Part shown: positions 55,916 through 64,000 of the stretch, piece after piece
How the letters are laid out: the number at the start of each line of letters is the position of its first letter
Numbering within the stretch: the stretch's first letter is position 1
DNA from: Breviolum minutum Mf 1.05b.01
Taxonomy: Eukaryota > Sar > Dinophyceae > Suessiales > Symbiodiniaceae
Reading direction: 5' to 3'
Assembly: GCA_000507305.1 (NCBI GenBank)
Contig: DF239045.1
Location: forward strand, 61,747 to 125,746
DNA length: 64,000 bases
Notes under the pieces: generated by a model
Told to the model about the DNA's origin: nothing
Seen by the model: the letters and a program-made list of their open reading frames with translations, nothing else
Databases searched by the model: none
Program-made: the position numbers and the translations under genes

Positions 55916-56300
55916 CATTCTTCGATCTTTGATCTTTTGCTTTCTCGCAATCCCATTCTCCTTGACTGAGCTAGAAATGGATATTGCAACTGCTCAACAG
56001 ATGGTCCGCTTAGTTCCATCCTTAGATTGTTGTTGAAGCTCTTCGAACATTTTGGAAGATCTATGAATCTTTCGGATTTTCGGTGACGTACAAACTTGGG
56101 ATGACCTTGAAGTTCATAAGGCACGGACCAAAGCCAAGTCGATACCTGAGCACCTGAAATCCTCCCACAAATGGAGGAAAGAACTTTTTAGATAGTCTCA
56201 GAGTGCATTGCTCGTGACACACTTTGACTTTGAGGCTGCTGGCGTGTGAAGGTGTACGGCACCAAGTAAAGAAAATCAAATTTGCAGTGCAACACTTGTA
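55916..56300 (+). other. Sequence behind SL relict 2 (possible retroposed mRNA)
   Basis: From the ATG at 55976 the frame (MDIATAQQMVRLVPSL...) closes after 20 codons. A second frame continues through LRLLLKLFEHFGRSMNL to about 56087. The pattern fits a decayed retrocopy or an unrecognised exon. No family identified. Confidence 0.3.
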
Positions 56301-56445
56301 GACTTTCTGAAAAAACAGTCTTCTTTATAGATTATTTGTTGTGAAGAATTTCTCATACCTCACTTGTCTCACGAGTTCCCTATGTCATATTTCCACCCTA
56401 ATTTGTAAGAATCCTTGCCACTCAGGAGCGTGCGAGACTGCAGGA

Positions 56446-56865
56446 TCAGCTTAAGGAGGCCACCGTTTTGTAGCTTGAGGATTTTTTCATGGTTTGCGTT
56501 AGCGGTGACCGATATTTTTGTTTGCGGAGTGTTTCATTTTCCAGCTGATTTGAACTTCCCGGTATACTAGAGAGTAGTGAGTTTTCGATCCTAGGCGGAA
56601 GACATCTCATCTCAAAAGTCGGTCGATGTGAATTGGCTTTGACACAGGGTGTGAGTAGGAAAGAGATGGTGCCATTTTCCACTCCATCTTTTCTCAAAAC
56701 GGCATACTCAATTGTCATGAAAATATCCGAGATTGTCGGCACTGTGGCAGACATTGAGGCAGATGCCAAAACGAGCATCAAAGCAAGAACTCTATTTGTA
56801 CTTTCAGGATCACCCGGTGCAGATCGGGCAGCTGTGCCGTCGTCGGATTGCTTCGTGCGTGTCAC
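56446..56865 (-). CDS. Possible small secreted/membrane protein
   Basis: A 139-codon minus-strand frame with a basic, Ser/Asp-rich start and a hydrophobic stretch at about residues 26-45 (RVLALMLVLASASMSATVP) that could be a signal anchor. The remainder is polar. Upstream features do not confirm the start and no family is recognised. It could be chance; the plus strand has a shorter overlapping frame. Confidence 0.25.
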   Translation of the reverse strand: MTRTKQSDDGTAARSAPGDPESTNRVLALMLVLASASMSATVPTISDIFMTIEYAVLRKDGVENGTISFLLTPCVKANSHRPTFEMRCLPPRIENSLLSSIPGSSNQLENETLRKQKYRSPLTQTMKKSSSYKTVASLS

Positions 56866-57300
56866 AAAAAGAGAAGGCTAGTTTAAAGTAAGGCAAACCA
56901 ACATATTTAGTTTAAAGTTCAAGACTTGGTCAACAAAACACTGGGAAGTGGGCCTCTCAACCCCAGTCACCAGCTGAAGTCCGTGTTTGAACGCCACTCT
57001 GGCTCGCAGTAAGGGACCGACAACACCTGAACCCCAAGGAGTTGTGAACTCAGAAGTGTGTGCCATTCAATGAGCTCCACGTCAAAACGACATCTTGAGG
57101 CAGAAATCTTTGGAGGCACTCTGTGGCGCCGACCTTGGTCATGACCAACCAAAATGTCCTTTATTCACGTGTTTTGTCTTGTTGCTGAAAATGAATGTCA
57201 CAATGTTGTCAAAGAAGTGCAGTGGTGAATCACAGTGAAGTCAAAGTAAGTTTAGTAGCGATACGAAGCGGAAAGAACAGAGATCAAGGGAAGAACAAAA

Positions 57301-57412
57301 AAGTAGATTGAGAAAATTAGACCACCCTACGGGGTGGTTTTTTATGCGTAAAACAGGGCAAAACTCTCGCGAAATTTTTATTGTAGCCTTTTTCTTCAGT
57401 ACTTAGCGTTTT
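57301..57412 (+). repeat. Hairpin block, copy 1
   Basis: Contains ACCACCCTACGGGGTGGTTT TTT (7-bp stem, ACG loop, then T run), followed by ACTCTCGCGAAATTTTTA and TAGCCTTTTTCTTC then AGTACTTAGCG. The whole block recurs at 61427-61530. The hairpin plus T run looks like an intrinsic terminator or the 3' end of a small RNA. Confidence 0.75.
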
Positions 57413-57417
57413 CGCGC

Positions 57418-58075
57418 CCCCCGCCCCGCGAACGCACGAATCCCGGAATTTCCCATTATTCTTCGCTCCCCGCCTTGCGCTTCAAACGCTGCGTGGCGCC
57501 CATGCTTCGCAAAAATTTCCGTTCGCCAATTTTTCGCGGACCAAGTTGGACGAAGAAGGTTCCGGAGACAAACCGCGAATCCCGGGAATTTCCCATAACT
57601 TTTGGTTCCCCGCGTCGTGCTTCCAACGCTGCGTGGCGCCCATGCTTTGTGAAAATTTCTGGTTCCAAAATTTTCGCGGACCACCTTTCGAAGAAGAAGG
57701 TTCCAAAGACAACTTTGCAACAACAAAGTTCCCAAGACAACCCGCGAAGCCCGGAATTTCCCATTATTTCTGGCTCCCCGCGTCGTGCCTCAAATGCGTG
57801 GCGCCCATGCTTCGCAAAAATTTCCGTTCGCCAAATTTTCGCGGACCAAGTTGGACGAAGAAGATTCCCAAGACAACCCTCGAATCCCGGGAATTTACCA
57901 CAATTTTTGGCTCCCCGCGTCGTGCTTCAAACGCTGCGTGGCGGCCATGCTTCGCAAAAATTTCCGTGACCCAAATTTTCGCGGACCGATTCCAAGGACG
58001 AACCGCGAATCCCGGGAATTTCCCACAACTTTTGGTTCCCCGCGTTGTGCTTCCAACCACAACTTTTGGTTCCCC
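57418..58075. repeat. Five-unit tandem repeat (125-168 bp)
   Basis: Units are marked by CGAATCCCGGGAATTTCC at 57437, 57576, 57744, 57881 and 58006. Each also holds GCGTGGCGCCCATGCTTCGC, AAAATTTCCGTTCGCC and TTTTCGCGGACCAAGTTGG. Long frames on both strands (up to 191 codons) are consequences of the repeat. Confidence 0.85.
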
Positions 58076-58213
58076 ACGTAAATATCAGAGAATCGAAATG
58101 TCTCGAGTTCCAAATATCTAGTGTAAAGACATGCATAGAAACAAACGTAAATATCAGAGAATCGAAACGTCTCGAGTTCCAAATATCTAGTGTAAAGACA
58201 TGCATAGAAACAA
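58076..58213. repeat. Two 69-bp direct repeats
   Basis: The unit starts ACGTAAATATCAGAGAATCG at 58076 and 58145; one T/C difference in AAA(T/C)GTCTCGAG. It follows directly on the tandem block. Confidence 0.9.
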
Positions 58214-58395
58214 ACGTGACATGTGCACTCATTTGATTGAGGTTTGACTAATTTATTGTATATTACTGCTTGTTGTTGCATATGCCAAAATTTATTGACA
58301 TGCCGGTGCGTGCATGACCTTGCCGTGACAGCTGTTCAAACGCAGGTTCGGTCGCAGTTCTTGTTGCAGCCATGTTGCCTCCTGTCAACAGTAGC

Positions 58396-58721
58396 ATGGC
58401 CACCTTGGTCGCGTGGTCCGGTGCGCTGGTCGGCACCCAGCGGCGTGAGATCTCGCGGGCTAACATTATTCAGGATGGTGTCGTGCAGAGCTGGCTGACG
58501 GCGGTTCTGGACATGACCAAAAAACGGTGCGCGCCTCAGATTTTCAGCAGCACCAAGGGCATGCGACACTTTCAAAATAGTTTTTGTGATGTATCGAGGC
58601 GAGAGCGGCTGCATGCCGCCTATTGCCTTCGGGCAGTCGCATGGGTGGCACCCGGCATCCTCAACCGTGCTAGCACCCCTAGTACAGTGGGGACAGTGCT
58701 CGAAGCCGCCACTTGGCAGCG
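58396..58721 (+). CDS. Candidate GC-rich exon, unrecognised
   Basis: Opens at AGCATGGCCACC, a strong start context, and stays open for 109 codons (MATLVAWSGALVGTQRREIS...), closing right after a GT at 58722. Composition matches the other host-like exons. A possible acceptor (TTTCCCTAG) at 58784 leads to an exon with AAGDGDNTLENLEQLL, but the phases do not fit. No family recognised. Confidence 0.35.
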
Positions 58722-59895
58722 GTGATGTGAGCAGTACATGTTTTGGTTTTATGTTTCAGCCTTTCAGCTTGCATCTTTCCCTAGGCTATGATGCTGGGAA
58801 AAGCTGCCGGAGACGGTGATAACACGCTCGAGAACTTGGAGCAGCTGCTATATGCTGTAAACCTCCTCTCTTGCACCTCGGTCGCGCATTCTGTTTGCAG
58901 CGTGTGGTGTGCCTGGTGCGGTGCATGAAAGAAGCTTGTCGTTTCCGTCCTTCTCAGATCTGGTGACTTTTCCGGCATGCAATGATTGGGAAGCGACGCA
59001 TGCTTCCGTGGAGGAAGAAAGTGAGCGATGCTAATGAGTGGTGCCAATCCGGCCCCTTGCATTTTTAGCGGACGCGTCCAGCACAGTTCCTTTGAAGAGG
59101 AAGTGCCGAACATTCGCCAGAGCAGTCTTTGCCATGGGGAGTACGTCTGAGTGGAGGCCTTCTCCCAGCTAGTAAGACGGCAAAAGCATGTCTCTGTATA
59201 ACAACGTACAATCTTGAGTTGGCCCTGGTGTTCTTAGTATTCTGGTTCTCGAAACAAGTAAAACTTTCTGCCGTCGCGCATACAGCAATTGGTTCTGTGA
59301 CGTTACAGCCTTTGGCCCCCGAAGTCGTGCAAAGAAAAATCCATGTTGACAGACAAACAGATCTTTTGTTTCACAGTTGCGGGCTCCTGAACAGCAAAGG
59401 CCGACCACGTTTCTCCTCGCCTGTAGGAGTTTGCAAATATATCCGCATTTGAATTTATAGTTATATATATATATATATTTATATAGAAGTATATGTACAC
59501 ATTCACGTATATAAATATTTTCAGCTACATATGATTATACTGTATTCTTGGAGAATCCTTGGTTTCCTCGTGTGTTTCGAATGTGGCCGAAAGGGACGCG
59601 AGCAGCAAACGCACAATCCGATTGGACGAAAAACAACACTGTTTTTTGGGTTGGCATGTGCGTTACTTGAAGCAACAGTGAACGTCCACACATATTGTTA
59701 TTTCAAGCACGTCCAGCCTATGAGCCAGGCGCAAGCAGGTGCAGTGGTATCTTTGATTTTTTGAGGCAAGATCGAAATTGCGGTCGGAGTGTCAAATACG
59801 TCGCATCATCAAGCGCCTTCTCCAGGTTGGAACGCAAGCCTTCGAAGCTCGGAGGTGGTGTGCATAGGCGGCTATGTCGAAGAAACCTCTGTTAA
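58722..59895 (+). other. Scattered candidate exons, joins unresolved
   Basis: Short GC-rich open stretches each follow an acceptor-like AG: 58785-58856; 58901-58963 (RVVCLVRCMKEACRFR); 59067-59160 (SSTVPLKRKCRTFARAVF); and 59767-59940 (KIEIAVGVSNTSHHQ...). They could be exons of one gene beginning at 58396, or remnants. Between 59456 and 59520 there is only a TA-rich run. Confidence 0.25.
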
Positions 59896-60117
59896 GTCTA
59901 GCGATTTATTTCATACACATTGAATGTTGAGTCCACAAAAATTGTTCACCTTGAATATCCTGAGTTTGAGTGGACCACTTCGATTGGAGACAGCGTTTCC
60001 GTATATATCGACATAACAAATCATATGTCGATGTCTTATAAATAAAAATATATACACATTCGGAGCATGTTATGGAATTGCAGTGTAACTTCAACCAATG
60101 AACGCAACAAATAACAC

Positions 60118-61130
60118 ATCAAGCACGCGAGACTCTTTGCGCTGTCTTTTCATTTTTGTTTTGTGTGGCATCATGTTGTTGCCCTGTGCATTGCCAGGTA
60201 GTCTACCTCGAAGGCAACCGTCGTCTTAGGGGACCTCGAAGAGGCTTCCGGGCACGTGTCCCAAGTGATTGTTTCAAGATTCGTTTGTTTTTACTACATC
60301 GTTGACAGCAAAACACCACAGACAGGTAATAGTTTGACAAGTTCAGCCAATCTAGAACGTTCAAGCACGCGTGACCCTTTGGAGCTGTCTTTTTCATTCT
60401 TGTTTTATGTGGCGTCATGCTGTTGCTCTGTGCATTGCCAGGTACTGGACTTTGTAGGCAACCGTGGTCTAAGTGGACCTGAAGAGGCATCCGGGCAAGA
60501 AGCTTCCGGGCATGTGTCCCAAGTGTGCGTTTCAGGGTTCGTTTTACGAAATCGTTGAAGCAGCACAAACAGGAATAGTTGGACAAGTTGAGCCAACTTT
60601 GAAAATTCAAGCACGCGAGGCCCTTTGGAGTTGTCTTTTCTCGTTTCGAGTGGCATCATGCTGTTGCTCTGTGGATGGCCAGGTACTAAACATTGTAGGC
60701 AACCGTGGTTTAGTGGACCTGAGAAAGGCATCCGGGCAAGAGGCTTCCGAGCATGTGTCCCAAGTGTGTGTTTCAAGGTTCGTTTGTTTTTACGACCTTT
60801 TGGCAGCGAGACGAATGTTTTTACTACAGCGTTGACAGCAAAACACCACAAACAGGTAATAGTTTGACAAGTTCAGCCAACCTTGAACGTTCAAGCACGC
60901 GTGGCCCTTTGGAGCTGTCTTTTGATTCTTGTTTTGTGTGGCATCATGCTGTTGCTCTGTGGATTGCGAGGTACTAAACATTGTAGGCAACCGTGGTCTA
61001 AGTGGACCTGAAAGAGGCAACCGGGCAAGAGGCTTCCGGGCGTGTGTCCCAAGTCTGTGTTTCAAGGTTCGTTTGTTCTTACGACATCGTTGGCAGCAAA
61101 TCACCACAAACAGGTAATAGTTTGACAAGT
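60118..61130. repeat. Four-unit tandem repeat (~245-285 bp)
   Basis: Units begin TTCAAGCACGCG-like at about 60118, 60361, 60607 and 60891. Shared blocks are GCATCATGCTGTTGCTCTGT, GGCAACCGTGGTCTAAGTGG, CATGTGTCCCAAGTGTG and ACACCACAAACAGGTAATAG. Frames on both strands are repeat-derived. Confidence 0.9.
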
Positions 61131-61426
61131 TGAGACAACTGTTTTGTTCTTGTTTGCCTCACGCACTGGTCTATGATTTGTTGGCTCCGTCCAACACAGC
61201 TGACTGACCCTGTTGACTTTACTGAACGTGAAACCATTGATTCGAACTTATGCCATGTGTGTGGCATCGCACATGAGTGCATCAGCGTGACACCCAAAAG
61301 CGGGGCAAGCACTTCCTAAAAACCTCTGCAAAAAGTATACTCAGAAACATGTAGTGTAGTTCGACCTTTAGACAGTTGATAGAAAGACGTGCAAAAGCGA
61401 GAAGCAAAGAGGAAAATGAGGATTGA

Positions 61427-61530
61427 GAAACTTTCACCACCCCACGGGGTGGATTTTATGCATAAAAGAAGGCGAAACTCTCGCGAAATTTTTAATTTAG
61501 CCTTTTTCTTCGGTACTTAGCGCGTTCGCG
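61427..61530 (+). repeat. Hairpin block, copy 2
   Basis: Second copy of 57301-57412: CACCACCCCACGGGGTGG then ATTTTATGC, ACTCTCGCGAAATTTTTA and CTTTTTCTTCGGTACTTAGC. The stem is kept by compensating or neutral changes; the T run is interrupted by an A. Confidence 0.75.
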
Positions 61531-61588
61531 CCCGCGGCCCCACTTGAACGCTGGCTTCGTTGCGCTGCACCTGATTCTTGGCGCTGAA

Positions 61589-61780
61589 ATGGCCGACATA
61601 GCCGCGGCCACCCAATGTGTGTTCATGATGCGCCGCCAGCTGGGCCTGACACTTGCAAGGGTATCAACAGAGGCTCGGGAAGCGACCTCTGGAAACTGGA
61701 GCAGCTTGGTGTTACTTTTGCCTGAACAAGTTACAAATTGCGTCAATTTCTGCAGTTGGTGTGTCAAGCGTCTGTTTTGA
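61589..61780 (+). CDS. Candidate small protein or exon
   Basis: ATG in GAAATGGCC context, 63 codons (MADIAAATQCVFMMRRQLGL...). The first 35 codons are GC-rich and helix-like; the last part is AT-richer and may be intron. It begins just downstream of hairpin block 2. No family recognised. Confidence 0.3.
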   Translation: MADIAAATQCVFMMRRQLGLTLARVSTEAREATSGNWSSLVLLLPEQVTNCVNFCSWCVKRLF

Positions 61781-62339
61781 CCAGAATCATTCTGGCAGTT
61801 GTAGGGGGCAAGGGCGTAGGTGGCCTTACCATGGCTTCATTAGGTCTTCTAATCTTGCGCAAACTTGTGACTGCTGTTCTATTCCGATTTCTTGCAAAGA
61901 ATGCATAGTAGCTGGGTGAAGAAAGTGTAGATTGTCCAGATGGTAAACATGCTGGTCTGTATTTTGCTTTTGTGATTATATTTAGAGCATTCTTTTGTAG
62001 CCAAGGCAAATGTGGGACAAGAGATGCTTGTCTGCAAGAGATGCTTGTTGGGGTTACTTTTGCACAAAGTTGAAAAGCAAACTGCAAGAGATGCTTGGGG
62101 TTACTTTTGCACAAAGTTGTCCAACTATTTTTTTGGTACCTTGGAGTAGCATGGGTATTTTTTGGTTTCCATGATGCATTGGTGAATATTTGGTGGCAGA
62201 CTCAGGGTGGCTCGGCCCGAGTCACCTGGCTGGGAATTGTGACTTTGGCATTGATTTCGCGACTGGAAACAAACCTGTGCACCGTGTGCACCCGTGATTG
62301 AAGTTTTTCTTTTCCTTGTTGCTCATGTTACCGGCTGCA

Positions 62340-62477
62340 ATGAAGCAAATTGCGAATCCATGGCAGCGCCACCAGCCGGTTCCGAAGCGTTACTTGACCC
62401 AGCTTTGCCGAAGAAATCTTGTGCAAAGTCGCACGATCGCTGGCTTGCATCGCGTGATACAGACACTGGAGGAATGA
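62340..62477 (+). CDS. Candidate exon 1 of an unrecognised gene
   Basis: The frame from ATG 62340 gives 45 codons with very protein-like composition, including PWQRHQPVPKRYLTQLCRRN and an amphipathic TIAGLHRVIQTLEE ending. The overlapping longer frame on this strand has a worse composition. It likely continues in the exon at 62569. Confidence 0.45.
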   Translation: MKQIANPWQRHQPVPKRYLTQLCRRNLVQSRTIAGLHRVIQTLEE

Positions 62478-62568
62478 GATTTGCTAGGTTTTGTTTGATT
62501 TGAAATTATTTCATTTGTCGTAATGCAAGGAAATCATGAATGCTGAACGACGCCAACCTTTGTTTCAG

Positions 62569-62713
62569 GTCTGGGGTTTGAGTTCATCAATATTGTTTCA
62601 CAATGTTTGCATGGTTCTCAGGAATCGATGATACGATCCCCATCATCGAAAAGCGTTTGGAGCAATATGAACTGGAACGTCTTGGCCGTGTGTATAGGGA
62701 TGAAGACATGTAA
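62569..62713 (+). CDS. Candidate terminal exon, with a frame change
   Basis: After TTTGTTTCAG an open stretch reads LGFEFINIVSQCLHGS. From about 62613 a different frame gives SGIDDTIPIIEKRLEQYELE followed by RLGRVYRDEDM and a stop at 62711. The second part is strikingly coding-like. Either a 1-2 base indel or a second small intron separates them. Unknown function; the C-terminus is a charged helix. Confidence 0.45.
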
Positions 62714-62782
62714 TGCGCGCTTCGGTCCACATCAGCTAGCGGTTGCCCCAAGAACCTTTGCTCTTGATAGCTGCCACAATGT

Positions 62783-63297
62783 TTGCCATGCCCAAATGTG
62801 CCCAGCTTTGCTATTAGTGCATACAATGAGCTCATCCGCCCGCGCGCAACCGCTCGAAACCCCAACCCACTCACATACACTCGCAAGTATACCCCAGTCT
62901 TGGAACCAGGCGCTTCTCACATCCCGTCGCCCACCCATGACGAGATGTGTCGTCTTCACCGTCTTCACACGTCAACAACTTCCCCTTCCAAGCCACAGTC
63001 AGGTTTCACCGCCAGTTGGCTCTCGACCTGAGACGCCACTTCCACACACCCATGCCAGCAGCCGCCCTCAACATCAATGTGCACCAGCTTGACCGCAACT
63101 ACAACAACAACGACACTAGCAACCTGCGGGTGTTAACTATCCAGCAACACATGCGACTCCACACTCCACCACTTCCACCCCGCCGCCCTTTTAGAAACGC
63201 ATCTAGCCTATTTCTAATGGAACAACTATGTCTTTTTCTTTATTATTCGTTATGGGAAGCAACATTTAGTAATGAACGTGAAATGCTTACGAATTAG
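62783..63297 (+). pseudogene. Divergent HNH endonuclease-like gene
   Basis: Two frames join near 62990. The first (from 62783) has a basic NELIRPRATARNPNPLTYTR stretch. The second has FHRQLALDLRRHF, then NVHQLDRNYNNNDTSNLRVL and IQQHMRLH. This matches the array HNH copies position by position (FHRQL; H in the His pair, NN, NL, H, H), but the second His of the pair is Gln. Sequence identity to the array copies is low outside these positions, so it is a separate lineage. The frame change suggests decay; an intron is possible. Confidence 0.5.
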
Positions 63298-63325
63298 AGA
63301 AAAGTTTTGTACCTGCCAAGAAAAG

Positions 63326-63785
63326 TTAATAATGAAATACAGGAATAGGTAAAGGATAATTATTAGATATGAAGGTGGAGAGTTAATTATTCAAGTTTAA
63401 AAGAACGGAAATAAAATTACGTACAAGTAGTAGAATTACAGTCCAGCATACAGTTGCAATTAAGCTTTGATATATTGAATTTCAATTCAAGTTTGACGTA
63501 TTAAAGGTTCATGGCCAGCCGCATGGCTTTTAGAAGATAATATATATCATTGGAGTAGATGTGGCGAAATTGATGTTGTGGAACATATCGGAAGAAAAAC
63601 ATTATATATTTTTGGAACTTGTCAAGGTTATTTCGAGGGAAGTAGCTATGGATCTGGTTCAAGAGTATTATGTTTTAACAGAACAAAGTAAAATTGACTG
63701 GCATAAGTATGCTATCAATTGGAACCTTGGAGAATTTGCATGGTATTTTGATGGAGAACCATATTATCGAAGGAAGTTTAAATAG
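63326..63785 (+). pseudogene. Glycoside hydrolase family 16 (laminarinase-like), broken
   Basis: AT-rich sequence that follows the GH16 beta-glucanase order across several frames. NNEIQE (63326) and EGGELIIQV (63371) are followed by RTSSRITVQHTVAIKL, an in-frame TGA (63468), then YIEFQFKFD. After a shift comes GSWPAAWLLEDN and RCGEIDVVEHIG, where the E-x-D-x-x-E catalytic signature (63566-63583) is complete. After another shift comes DWHKYAINWNLGEFAWYFDG. At least three frameshifts and two stops make it inactive. GH16 enzymes cut beta-1,3-glucans. The C-terminal strands after YYRR are missing. AT-rich codons differ from neighbouring exons, suggesting transfer. Confidence 0.85.
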
Positions 63786-64000
63786 AAACTTCCGACAATA
63801 TGGACAGTTGAAAAGCAGATGCATAGCTCAGCAGTAGAGTCGCCAAGTCAGTCGACAAAAGATACAATAGCGCGAAAGTCAGAAGAAAGAAGATACATCC
63901 GCGCCAAATGTTAGAGAAGTCGCGAAATGCTGTGTTTTTTCAATGATTCGTGTGTCGGGTCAGTCGAAAAGTAGGCCTGTTAAAGCGGCGGGTGCGGAGG
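63786..64000. other. No feature seen
   Basis: Unassigned sequence to the window edge; contains GCATAGCTCAGCAGTAGAG, tRNA-like only in its first few bases. Confidence 0.5.

Noticed and set aside
57403..58281. Several frames of 76-191 codons on both strands
   Set aside because: All are translations of the same tandem repeat; the repeat keeps several frames open at once.
63820..63895. tRNA gene suggested by GCATAGCTCAGCAGTAGAG
   Set aside because: No pairing anticodon arm, T arm or B box follows within tRNA length.

Overview
The window looks like nuclear DNA of a dinoflagellate. The main evidence is two copies of the 22-nt dinoflagellate spliced leader (SL): an exact copy at 55894-55915 and a one-mismatch copy at 37241-37262. 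Neither is followed by a GT donor, so they look like relict leaders carried back into the genome by retroposed mRNAs rather than SL RNA genes. The genus cannot be told from the sequence.

Layout. (1) 1-19.7 kb, 24.8-34.6 kb, 38.9-46.6 kb and 47.2-55.5 kb hold no gene I can support. They are packed with short (about 100-160 bp) fold-back elements whose two ends are near-perfect inverted copies of each other. I separate about a dozen families (A to Q here) with more than 60 copies. (2) 19.67-24.81 kb is a duplicated, rearranged cassette array carrying three copies of a small HNH-endonuclease-like gene, two copies of a short proline-rich exon, and four copies of a spacer. Three spacers hold a 12-bp-arm inverted repeat, and segment boundaries repeatedly fall on its left half. 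A single undetermined base (N) sits at the join between two array units. (3) 28.5-29.5 kb holds a TTTG microsatellite and a tRNA-derived SINE-like element. (4) 34.6-35.1 kb holds a frameshifted remnant resembling an ISXO2/IS1595-type transposase. (5) 37.24-38.8 kb starts with an SL relict followed by an unrecognised protein gene. (6) 46.6-47.24 kb is a GGTTCCGG-rich stretch followed by a 21-bp tandem repeat with 84-bp higher-order structure. (7) 55.5-55.9 kb is an AT-rich, frameshifted eIF4A-like DEAD-box helicase fragment that ends just upstream of the second SL relict. (8) 57.2-61.5 kb holds three tandem-repeat blocks between two copies of a block with a hairpin plus T-rich run, and scattered GC-rich candidate exons. 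(9) 61.5-64 kb holds a candidate two-exon gene, a divergent HNH domain, and a broken, AT-rich glycoside hydrolase family 16 gene with an intact catalytic motif.

Nothing here forms an operon. The links are of mobility: fold-back elements, retroposition marked by SL relicts, an HNH cassette array with palindromic spacers, and decayed AT-rich genes that look foreign beside the GC-richer host-like exons. Function calls rest on motif recognition by eye; no database search was possible.
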